Shown piece after piece: positions 1 through 5,622 of a stretch of DNA of 5,622 nt; position 1 is the first letter of the stretch, and every line of letters begins with the position of its first letter. Under the pieces are notes generated by a model that ran no database searches, was not told the origin of the DNA, and worked only from the letters and a program-made list of their open reading frames with translations. The DNA is from Oscillospiraceae bacterium (GTDB lineage: Bacteria; Bacillota; Clostridia; Oscillospirales; Oscillospiraceae), in NCBI GenBank assembly GCA_031261245.1, contig JAISKU010000064.1, positions 1 through 5,622 of the forward strand. The letters run 5' to 3'. A program made the position numbers and the translations under genes.

Positions 1-1257
1 TGCGAGCGCGCGCCGGAGGTCAGCATTCCCTACGCCATATCGCCCGATACGCGCGCGGCGCTCGCCATCGCGTCGGCGGAGTGGTTCGGGAACCCCGCGG
101 AAAAGCTCAGGATAATCGGAGTCACGGGGACGAACGGAAAGACGACGACCACGCATCTCATTAAAGAGATGCTCGAAAAGCTGACGGGTCAAGCGGTCGG
201 CATGATCGGCACGATACACAACATGATAGGCGACGCGGAGTTTGAAACCGAGCGCACGACGCCTGAGGCGTTGGAGCTGCACGAGCTTTTCGCGAAAATG
301 GTCGCGGCGGGCTGCGAATACGTCGTCATGGAGGTGTCCTCTCACGCGCTCGTGCTCGGCCGCGTGACGGGAGTGCGCTTCGAGGTCGGAGTGTTCACAA
401 ACCTGACGCAGGATCACCTCGATTTTCACGGCACGATGGAGGAGTACGCGCGGGCAAAGGCGCTCATCTTCGGACAGTCCGACGTGGTGGCGGTGAACAT
501 CGACGACGAGCAGTGCGAAAGGCTCGCGGCCTCGGCGCCGTGCCGCGTGTTCACATATTCCGCGTACAGCGACGCGGCGCAGCTCGTCGCAAAGCTCGTA
601 AAGCTTCACCCGGACAGGGTGGAGTTTTGTGCGCTCATGGTCGGCGTGCTCGAGCGCACGTCGCTCGCGATACCGGGGATGTTCTCCGTCTACAACGCGC
701 TCTCCGCGCTGTCGGTGATGTATCTGCTCGACTACGCGCTCGGCGATTGCGCCGTCGCGCTGACCTCCTGCCACGGCGTCAAGGGGCGCGCGGAGGTCGT
801 GCCGACGGGGCGCGATTTCACGGTGATAATCGACTACGCGCACACGCCCGACGCGCTGAAAAACATAATTTCGACGATGCGCGCGTGCACGGAGGGGCGC
901 GTCATGACGCTGTTCGGCTGCGGCGGTGACAGGGACAGGACGAAACGACCGATAATGGGGGCGACGGCGGCCGAGCTGTCGGATTTCGTGATCGTCACGA
1001 CGGATAATCCGCGCACGGAGCAGCCGGAGTGGATAATCGACGACATTCTCCGCGGCATGGACGGCATAGCGACGCCGAAAACGGTGATAGAGGATCGCCG
1101 CGAGGCGATAGAGTGGGCGCTTTCTAACGCCAAAGCGGGCGACACGGTGATACTCGCGGGAAAAGGCCACGAGACGTATCAGACGATAGGGCGCGAGAAC
1201 GCGCATTTTGACGAGCGCGAGGTTGTGGCACAGGCGATTGAGGGGCAAAAGCGGTGA
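1..1257 (+). CDS. murE: UDP-MurNAc-tripeptide ligase MurE (5' partial), meso-DAP type
   Basis: Cytoplasmic ATP-dependent ligase that adds the third residue of the stem peptide to UDP-MurNAc-L-Ala-D-Glu. The frame is open from base 1 (418 visible residues), so the start lies outside the window; roughly 65-75 N-terminal residues are missing, judged from the family's P-loop position. Seen, in visible-residue numbering: P-loop GTNGKTT at 43-49; MEVSSHAL near 110-117; FTNLTQDHLDFHG followed by AK with Lys153, matching the lysine that is carbamylated in E. coli MurE; GVKGRAE; DYAHTPD at 278-284; FGCGGDRD at 305-312; DNPRTE at 335-340; GKGHETYQ from 387; HFDERE near the C terminus. DNPR is the signature of meso-diaminopimelate-adding MurE, so a DAP wall is inferred. 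One small oddity is SVYN where FNVYN is usual. The ATG at base 169 is internal, downstream of the P-loop. Its stop overlaps the mraY start, which suggests translational coupling. Identity is very secure. Confidence 0.97.
   Translation, partial: CERAPEVSIPYAISPDTRAALAIASAEWFGNPAEKLRIIGVTGTNGKTTTTHLIKEMLEKLTGQAVGMIGTIHNMIGDAEFETERTTPEALELHELFAKMVAAGCEYVVMEVSSHALVLGRVTGVRFEVGVFTNLTQDHLDFHGTMEEYARAKALIFGQSDVVAVNIDDEQCERLAASAPCRVFTYSAYSDAAQLVAKLVKLHPDRVEFCALMVGVLERTSLAIPGMFSVYNALSALSVMYLLDYALGDCAVALTSCHGVKGRAEVVPTGRDFTVIIDYAHTPDALKNIISTMRACTEGRVMTLFGCGGDRDRTKRPIMGATAAELSDFVIVTTDNPRTEQPEWIIDDILRGMDGIATPKTVIEDRREAIEWALSNAKAGDTVILAGKGHETYQTIGRENAHFDEREVVAQAIEGQKR
1240..1245 (+). promoter_or_regulatory. 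Shine-Dalgarno of mraY
   Basis: GAGGGG lies inside the last codons of murE, 8 bases before the GTG at 1254. It supports GTG as the mraY start although the codon is not ATG and overlaps the murE stop as GTGA. I see no competing in-frame start nearby. Confidence 0.65.
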
Positions 1258-2246
1258 GAGTATTACTGACGGCGCTCATAACGGGCTTCGCGGCGACTGT
1301 TGTGGCCGGGCTGATTGCTGTTCCGGTGCTACGCCGATTAAAGGCGGGTCAGTCGATACGCGAGGACGGCCCGCGCTGGCACATGAAAAAGCAGGGCACG
1401 CCAACGATGGGCGGGATAACCTTCATATTCGGTATCGCCGTCGCGTGCTTTACGGTCGGTATGCCGAACGTGCAGCGCGGCGACTACACGGCGCTGTTCC
1501 CGCTGGCTTTCGCGGTTGTGTACGCCGCGATCGGCTTCATAGACGATTTTGAGAAGCTGCGCAAGAAGCAGAACCTCGGGCTGACCTCGGCGCAGAAATT
1601 CGTGTTACAGCTCGCCGTCGCGGTGGCGTTCGTGCTGCTCGTGCGGCTGACGGGGAACCTCACGCCGAACCTGTATATCCCGTTCGTGAATCTGTACATC
1701 AAGCTCTCGGAGCCGGTGTACCTCGTGTTCGCGGCGTTTGTGATAGTTGCGGAGGTCAACGCGGTAAACCTGACGGACGGCCTTGACGGCCTCGCCGCCG
1801 GGGTGACGGCGCCCGTGGCGGTGTGCTTCGCCGCGATAAGTATGCTCACGGAGACGGGCTCCGGCGCGGGGATATACTCGGCGGCGCTCGCCGGCGCGCT
1901 CATCGGCTTTCTGCTCTTCAATTTTCACCCCGCGAAAGTATTCATGGGCGACACGGGCTCGCTCTTCCTCGGGGGGAGCGTCGCGGCGCTCGCGTTCGTA
2001 CTCGACATGCCGCTTATACTCGTCACGCTCGGCATAATCTTTCTGCTTGAGGCGCTTTCGGACGTGATTCAGGTCTGCTACTTCAAGCTCACTCACGGAA
2101 AACGCTTTTTCAAAATGGCGCCGCTGCACCACCACCTCGAACTTTGCGGCTGGAGCGAATACAAGCTGTTTTTCGTGTTCCCGGCGGTTTCCGCCGCTTT
2201 CGCGGTGATATCGTATTTCGCTGTTCGCAACCGGTATCTGATTTAG
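1254..2246 (+). CDS. mraY: Phospho-MurNAc-pentapeptide transferase MraY
   Basis: Polytopic inner-membrane enzyme that transfers phospho-MurNAc-pentapeptide from the UDP precursor to undecaprenyl phosphate, giving lipid I; Mg2+ dependent. The protein is 330 aa, within the usual range for the family (about 320-360). Seen: a hydrophobic first helix (about 3-26); GPRWHMKKQGTPTMGG at 39-54; Asp97-Asp98 in IDDFEK, matching the essential Asp pair; NAVNLTDGLDGL at 169-180; FNFHPAKVFMGDTGS at 222-236, with Asp233 equivalent to the catalytic-region Asp265 of Aquifex MraY; and the HHH motif at 292-294 (PLHHHLE). About ten membrane segments are apparent, as expected. Start is GTG at 1254, overlapping the murE TGA by four bases. 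ftsW follows after 12 bases; the murD gene that sits here in B. subtilis is absent. All expected catalytic residues are present, so the enzyme should be active. Confidence 0.97.
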   Translation: MRVLLTALITGFAATVVAGLIAVPVLRRLKAGQSIREDGPRWHMKKQGTPTMGGITFIFGIAVACFTVGMPNVQRGDYTALFPLAFAVVYAAIGFIDDFEKLRKKQNLGLTSAQKFVLQLAVAVAFVLLVRLTGNLTPNLYIPFVNLYIKLSEPVYLVFAAFVIVAEVNAVNLTDGLDGLAAGVTAPVAVCFAAISMLTETGSGAGIYSAALAGALIGFLLFNFHPAKVFMGDTGSLFLGGSVAALAFVLDMPLILVTLGIIFLLEALSDVIQVCYFKLTHGKRFFKMAPLHHHLELCGWSEYKLFFVFPAVSAAFAVISYFAVRNRYLI

Positions 2247-2251
2247 GGGGG
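2245..2251 (+). promoter_or_regulatory. Shine-Dalgarno of ftsW, deciding a TTG start
   Basis: AGGGGGG overlaps the mraY stop codon and ends 7 bases before TTG 2259, an ideal spacing. An out-of-frame ATG at 2254 lies only 2 bases from it and opens a two-codon frame (ATG CTT TGA). The next in-frame ATG, at 2355, has no clear Shine-Dalgarno. This site is the main reason for choosing TTG. Confidence 0.7.
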
Positions 2252-2258
2252 TAATGCT

Positions 2259-3497
2259 TTGACAACAACGGGATACGCCGACGCGGGAGCGCTCGGCGCG
2301 CGCGACGCGGGCCTCGAGGAGGTCTCGCTCGGCGAGCGTCGCGGCCGCTTTGACATGGCGTTTTTGGTGCTCGTGCTGATCCTCCTCGTGGTCGGCGTCG
2401 TCACGGTTCTGTCCGCGAGCTACGCCAGCGCGTACTACGAATCGGGCGACCCGACGTATTATTTCACGCGGCAGCTCGCCTTTGCGGCGGGCGGCGTCGT
2501 AATCATGCTCGGCGTCTCGCGGTTCACGACGCGCTTCATGCGCCGGTGGTCAATGTGGCTTCTGGTATTTGCCATTGCGCTGCTTGTGCTCGTGCTGATG
2601 TTCGGTGAGACGCGCAACCACGCGAAGCGCTGGTTCAAGATAGGAAGCATAACCTTTCAGCCGTCGGAGATAGCGAAGATCGCCGTGATAATGTCGTTCT
2701 CCGTGATGATGTGCAAGTACGGCGAAAATCTGCGAAAGTTCAAAAAAGGGACGCGCAAGAAATTTTTCATATCGCTTATACCTTTCGTCGCGGTGCTCGG
2801 AGTCGTCGTTTTCCTGCTGCTGAAGGAGCCGCACAAGTCCGCCGCGATAATAATCCTCGCCATCGCGGCAATCGTTCTGTTCACGGGAGGGTTTGACACA
2901 AAGATATGTCTAATCGCAATCGTGGCGGCAATACTCGCCGCCGTGGTGCTCGTAAAAACCGTTGACGCAAAATACCTCAGCGCGACGGAGGAGGAAAAAA
3001 AGGACTACGCGACGAACCGCATAATTTACTGGCTCCACCCGGATGACGACCCGGCGGACGAGGGGTATCAGATACTCCAGTCGCTGTACGCCGTCGGCTC
3101 CGGCGGACTGACGGGCGTCGGACTCGGGCAGAGCAGACAGAAATATCTCTACCTCCCCGAGGAGCACAACGACTACATTTTCGCGATATTCTGCGAGGAG
3201 TTCGGCTACGTCGGGGCGATGTTCATACTCGTCATGTTCGCGTTGCTGATTATACGCGGCTTCTGGATCGCGCTGCACGCGCGAAGCAGGTTTGACGCGC
3301 TCGTCGCCGCGGGGATAACGGGCATGTTCGCGATACAGGTGTTTCTGAACATCTCCGTCGTCACGAATTTCATACCCTGCACGGGAATATCGCTCCCGTT
3401 TTTCAGCTACGGCGGCACGGCGCTGCTTGTACAGCTCGCGGAGATGGGGATTGTCCTTGCGATTTCCCGCGATATAACGCCGACGCGCGCGGGGTGA
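2259..3497 (+). CDS. ftsW: SEDS peptidoglycan glycosyltransferase FtsW/SpoVE
   Basis: Membrane glycosyltransferase of the SEDS family (FtsW/RodA/SpoVE) that polymerises lipid II into glycan strands, normally with a partner class B PBP. The protein is 412 aa with about ten membrane helices (roughly 33-53, 70-86, 97-115, 137-151, 170-188, 194-210, 215-232, 306-333, 346-370, 379-402) and a large extracellular loop at about 233-305. Seen: HAKRWFKIGSITFQPSEIAK at 121-140; EPHKS at 190-194; the loop signature GYQILQSLYAVGSGGLTGVGLG; LPEEHNDYIFA, with Asp305 aligning to the essential Asp262 of E. coli RodA; SYGGTALL near 383-390. The usual HTD reads HND here. TTG start chosen from the Shine-Dalgarno; this gives a 32-residue hydrophilic tail before helix 1. 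The dcw position fits FtsW (division) or SpoVE (spore cortex); sequence alone does not separate them. It is followed directly by murG, which supplies its lipid II substrate. Confidence 0.95.
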   Translation: MTTTGYADAGALGARDAGLEEVSLGERRGRFDMAFLVLVLILLVVGVVTVLSASYASAYYESGDPTYYFTRQLAFAAGGVVIMLGVSRFTTRFMRRWSMWLLVFAIALLVLVLMFGETRNHAKRWFKIGSITFQPSEIAKIAVIMSFSVMMCKYGENLRKFKKGTRKKFFISLIPFVAVLGVVVFLLLKEPHKSAAIIILAIAAIVLFTGGFDTKICLIAIVAAILAAVVLVKTVDAKYLSATEEEKKDYATNRIIYWLHPDDDPADEGYQILQSLYAVGSGGLTGVGLGQSRQKYLYLPEEHNDYIFAIFCEEFGYVGAMFILVMFALLIIRGFWIALHARSRFDALVAAGITGMFAIQVFLNISVVTNFIPCTGISLPFFSYGGTALLVQLAEMGIVLAISRDITPTRAG

Positions 3498-3499
3498 GG
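3491..3499 (+). promoter_or_regulatory. Shine-Dalgarno-like site of murG at the ftsW stop
   Basis: GGGGTGAGG spans the ftsW stop. It contains GGGGTGA (close to the anti-SD match GGAGGTGA) and GAGG, which ends 6 bases before ATG 3506. GTG 3494 and ATG 3500 lie in or right next to this site and so lack a usable Shine-Dalgarno. This favours ATG 3506 as the murG start. Confidence 0.5.
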
Positions 3500-3505
3500 A
3501 TGGGT

Positions 3506-4618
3506 ATGAGGTTTTTGCTCGCCTGCGGCGGCACGGCGGGACACATAAACCCCGCGATAGCCGTGGCCGACGCGCTCCGGCAGCTGCTGCCGGACTGTGA
3601 GATACTGTTCGCGGGCTCCGGGAGGCCTTTGGAAAAGCGGCTGATTCCCGCCGCGGGCTATGAGCTCACAAACATCGAAATGCGCGGCCTTGAGCGCGGC
3701 TTCTCGCCGAAAAAGCTCGGCCGAAACGCAAAGGCGGCGGCGATGCTCCTGACGGCCTCGCGCCGCGCGGACAAGCTGATAAAGTCGTTCGCACCCGACG
3801 CCGCGATCGGCACGGGGGGATATATATGCTATCCGGTGCTCCGCGCGGCGGCAAAGGCGGGAATCCCGACGGTAATGCACGAGTCGAACGTGCGGCCGGG
3901 ACTGACGGTGAAGCTGCTGTCCGGCATAGTGATGCGCGTTTACGCGGCGTTTCCGGGCGCGGAGGACGAGTACAGGAATCCCGGGCGCGTATACGCGCTC
4001 GCGACGCCGGTGAGCCCGAGCTTTTCGCGGTACACGAGGGGGCGCGCGCGGCGCGAGATGGGAATTCCGGACGATATTCCGGTCGTCGTGTCGTTCTGGG
4101 GCAGTCTCGGCGCCTCGGGCATGAACGCGATGATGCCGGAATTTATCGGGCGCAACCTGCGCGACGGCGCGTTCCGGCACATACACGCGGTGGGGAGCGA
4201 CGCGGGCGCCGAGGCGCTGAAAAACGCCGTCTCACCGGATGGGGCGCTGTCGGAGCTCGAGGATATCAGGGCGTATATCGACGACATGCCGCGCGTCATG
4301 GCGGCGGCGGATCTCGTGCTCTGCCGAGCAGGCGGCTCAACCCTCGCGGAGCTGTCGGCGCTCGGCCGCGCGGCGGTGCTGATACCGAGCCCGTACGTCG
4401 CGAACGACGAGCAGACGCTCAACGCCGGGGCCGTCGTGAGAGCGGGCGGAGCCGTCAGGGTGACGGAGGCGGAATCCACGGGGGGAACCCTGTATGAAAC
4501 AGTGACGGAGCTGTTGCGTGAACCGGGGAGAATATCGCAGATGGAGGAGCGCCAGCGAGGGCTCGGCGCGGCGGACGCCGCGGAGAGACTCGCTGAGGAG
4601 ATAATCTCTATGTTGTAA
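3506..4618 (+). CDS. murG: Lipid II-forming GlcNAc transferase MurG
   Basis: Peripheral membrane GT-B glycosyltransferase (family GT28) that transfers GlcNAc from UDP-GlcNAc to lipid I, giving lipid II on the cytoplasmic face. With ATG 3506 the protein is 370 aa, normal for MurG, and begins MRFLLACGGTAGH like its relatives; in-frame GTG 3494 and ATG 3500 would add 4 or 2 residues. Seen: glycine loop GGTAGH at 8-13, with His13 matching the conserved His; GTGGYICYPV at 102-111; HESNVRPG at 125-132; second glycine loop SFWGSLGASG at 196-205; YIDDMPRVMAAADLVLCRAGGSTLAE at 257-282, with Glu282 at the ribose-contact Glu; DEQTLNA at 301-307, keeping Gln303 and Asn306. Oddities: TGNPVR of typical MurG reads ATPVSP, so the Arg is Ser, and the first Gly of GGS is Trp. 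WGSLGA I recall as common in Oscillospirales; the Arg change looks less usual. Start confidence is about 0.65; identity is secure. Confidence 0.94.
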   Translation: MRFLLACGGTAGHINPAIAVADALRQLLPDCEILFAGSGRPLEKRLIPAAGYELTNIEMRGLERGFSPKKLGRNAKAAAMLLTASRRADKLIKSFAPDAAIGTGGYICYPVLRAAAKAGIPTVMHESNVRPGLTVKLLSGIVMRVYAAFPGAEDEYRNPGRVYALATPVSPSFSRYTRGRARREMGIPDDIPVVVSFWGSLGASGMNAMMPEFIGRNLRDGAFRHIHAVGSDAGAEALKNAVSPDGALSELEDIRAYIDDMPRVMAAADLVLCRAGGSTLAELSALGRAAVLIPSPYVANDEQTLNAGAVVRAGGAVRVTEAESTGGTLYETVTELLREPGRISQMEERQRGLGAADAAERLAEEIISML

Positions 4619-4642
4619 CCGTCTCGCCCCGCGCGACATAAT
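4613..4642 (+). promoter_or_regulatory. Candidate sigma-A promoter upstream of murA
   Basis: TTGTAA at 4613-4618 (4 of 6 to TTGACA, overlapping the end of murG) and CATAAT at 4637-4642 (5 of 6 to TATAAT) are separated by 18 bases. They fall at the only real intergenic gap in the window, and the -10 region lies in an AT-rich patch that stands out from the GC-rich surroundings. Transcription would begin near 4649, within the small hairpin. Such matches also arise by chance in AT-rich DNA, so this is tentative. If real, murA could be transcribed separately from the upstream genes. Confidence 0.33.
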
Positions 4643-4644
4643 AT

Positions 4645-4662
4645 GCTCTATGACATAAGAGC
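4645..4662 (+). other. Short imperfect hairpin in the murG-murA gap
   Basis: GCTCTATGACATAAGAGC folds as GCTC/GAGC plus TAT/ATA with one bulged A and a GAC loop. It ends only 3 bases before the G-run of the murA ribosome binding site. There is no T-run after it, so it is not an intrinsic terminator. A GACATAA word within it (4652-4658) repeats the one at 4635-4641. It could be a leader structure or protein site, or chance. Confidence 0.25.
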
Positions 4663-4665
4663 TTT

Positions 4666-4670
4666 GGGGG
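4666..4670 (+). promoter_or_regulatory. Shine-Dalgarno of murA
   Basis: A GGGGG run, 5 bases before ATG 4676, fits the G-rich ribosome binding sites used by mraY and ftsW in this window. It sets the murA start, which also agrees with the family N terminus (Lys22-Asn23 fall at the standard numbering). Confidence 0.6.
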
Positions 4671-4675
4671 TAGTC

Positions 4676-5622
4676 ATGAGCGTGTTACGAATTAACGGGG
4701 GGCGCGAGCTTCTCGGCTCCGTGCGGGTACACGGGGCGAAAAACAGCGTACTGCCGATAATCGCGGCGTCGATTCTTGCGAGCGGGGAGACGGTGATACA
4801 TAACTGCCCGGATATCGAGGACGTCGTGGCGGCGGTGAAAATCCTCGGACACCTCGGCTGCGAGGTGCGCCGGGAGGGCGACACGGTGATTGTCAATTCC
4901 GCGACCTTGACGCGGCTTGACATTCCGCACGATCTCATGCGCGAGATGCGCAGCTCGGTAATCTTCCTCGGCGCGGTGCTCGCGCGCGGGGGAGAGGCGA
5001 CGCTCTCCATGCCGGGCGGCTGCGAGCTCGGCCCGAGACCCGTGGATATCCACCTCAAGGCGCTGCGGACGCTCGGCGCGGAGATAGTGGAGGAGGGCGG
5101 AAACATCATCTGCAAGGCTCCGCGACTGCGCGGCTGCCGCGTGAACCTCAGCTTCCCGAGCGTCGGCGCGACAGAGAACGCGATGCTCGCGGCGTCCCTC
5201 GCCGACGGCACGACCGTCATCACGAACGCGGCGCGCGAGCCGGAGATATGGGATCTGCAATGCTATCTGCGCACCCTCGGCGTGGACGCGCGCGGGGCGG
5301 GAACCGCGACAGTCACGGTGACGGGAAAAAAGATAGGCGCGAACGTGGAGCACCGCGTGATACCTGACAGAATAGTCGCCTCGACTTTTCTCGCGGCGGC
5401 GGCGGTGACGAAAAGCGAGGTCGAGCTGACGGACGTGATTCCCGGGCACCTTGCAACCGTTATCGACGCGCTGCGCGAGATGGGCTGCGACATAGCCTCG
5501 GACAGCGACGCGATACGCATAAAATCCGACGGAAAATTGCGCGCGGTGCGGCCTATAATAACGGAGCCGTACCCCGGATTCCCGACGGACTCACAGCCGC
5601 AGCTCATGGCGGCGGCGCTGAA
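4676..5622 (+). CDS. murA: UDP-GlcNAc 1-carboxyvinyltransferase MurA (3' partial)
   Basis: Cytoplasmic enzyme that transfers enolpyruvate from PEP to UDP-GlcNAc, the first committed step of peptidoglycan synthesis and the target of fosfomycin. The first 315 residues are present; about 100-115 should lie past the right edge. Seen: GAKNSVLPI with Lys22-Asn23; MREMRSS with Arg92; PGGCELGPRPVD with catalytic Cys116 and Arg121; SVGATENAMLAA at 162-173; NAAREPEIWDL; PDRIVASTFLAAAA; and PYPGFPTDSQPQ with Asp305, the same number as the catalytic Asp of E. coli MurA. Cysteine rather than aspartate at the active site predicts the fosfomycin-sensitive form. It sits where B. subtilis has murB, after murG. 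Many Bacillota carry two MurA paralogues; this would be the dcw-linked one. A 57-base gap and a possible promoter suggest partly independent expression. Confidence 0.97.
   Translation, partial: MSVLRINGGRELLGSVRVHGAKNSVLPIIAASILASGETVIHNCPDIEDVVAAVKILGHLGCEVRREGDTVIVNSATLTRLDIPHDLMREMRSSVIFLGAVLARGGEATLSMPGGCELGPRPVDIHLKALRTLGAEIVEEGGNIICKAPRLRGCRVNLSFPSVGATENAMLAASLADGTTVITNAAREPEIWDLQCYLRTLGVDARGAGTATVTVTGKKIGANVEHRVIPDRIVASTFLAAAAVTKSEVELTDVIPGHLATVIDALREMGCDIASDSDAIRIKSDGKLRAVRPIITEPYPGFPTDSQPQLMAAAL

Noticed and set aside
169..171. ATG 169 as the murE start
   Set aside because: The frame is open to base 1 and the P-loop GTNGKTT lies upstream of this ATG, so the gene enters from outside the window.
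513..929. Plus-strand alternative frame inside murE
   Set aside because: Arg/Ala-rich translation from a shifted frame. The MurE frame carries all family motifs across the same bases.
1605..2135. Minus-strand open frame (176 codons) opposite mraY
   Set aside because: Its product is Arg/Glu/His-rich and lies fully opposite conserved MraY motifs. It is a composition shadow.
2182..2196. CGGCGG-TTT-CCGCCG hairpin near the end of mraY as a terminator
   Set aside because: It is inside conserved-length coding sequence, followed only by CTTT and not a proper T-run, and the operon clearly continues.
3407..4186. Long minus-strand open frame (259 codons) opposite the ftsW end and murG
   Set aside because: Low-complexity Arg/His/Ala product with no domain signs, spanning a junction of two well-supported genes.
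4567..4582. CGCGGC-GGAC-GCCGCG hairpin near the 3' end of murG as a terminator
   Set aside because: The stem lies in coding sequence (an Ala-rich segment) and no T-run follows, so it does not look like an intrinsic terminator.
4685..5449. Long minus-strand open frame (254 codons) opposite murA
   Set aside because: Translation is rich in Arg and His with no recognisable motif, and it mirrors a clearly coding + strand frame with intact MurA active-site motifs. Long antisense frames are expected in GC-rich coding DNA.

Overview
The window is a stretch of a dcw (division and cell wall) cluster, all on the + strand and almost completely coding. In order it holds the 3' part of murE, complete mraY, complete ftsW/spoVE, complete murG and the 5' part of murA. 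All five products belong to one pathway: building lipid II and polymerising it into peptidoglycan. I see no RNA genes, mobile elements, CRISPR arrays or transfer signs, and no previously undescribed system.

The organism is most likely an uncultured, relatively GC-rich member of the Clostridia (Bacillota), probably Oscillospirales-like. The MurG signatures GGTAGHINPA and SFWGSLGA and the MraY signature WHMKKQGTPTMGG are of the kind I recall from that group. This placement is from memory, not a search. The DNPRTE motif of MurE predicts meso-diaminopimelate peptidoglycan. Base composition is high in GC (GCG, ACG and CGC codons dominate), yet ATA is the most used isoleucine codon, which is unusual.

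Layout: murE runs from the left edge to 1257. Its stop overlaps the GTG start of mraY (1254-2246) in a GTGA junction. Twelve bases later a strong Shine-Dalgarno drives a TTG-started ftsW (2259-3497). murG follows with essentially no gap; its start is probably ATG 3506 (to 4618). A 57-base gap, the only real intergenic space, separates murG from murA (4676 to the right edge). This gap is AT-rich, with a promoter-like element and a small hairpin.

How the genes work together: MurA makes the first committed step from UDP-GlcNAc. MurE adds the third stem-peptide residue. MraY moves the MurNAc-pentapeptide to undecaprenyl phosphate (lipid I). MurG adds GlcNAc (lipid II). FtsW polymerises lipid II at the septum, or at the spore cortex if it acts as SpoVE. 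The two ligases needed between MurE and MraY chemistry, MurD and MurF, are not among the genes seen. In B. subtilis murD sits between mraY and spoVE; here that slot is empty.
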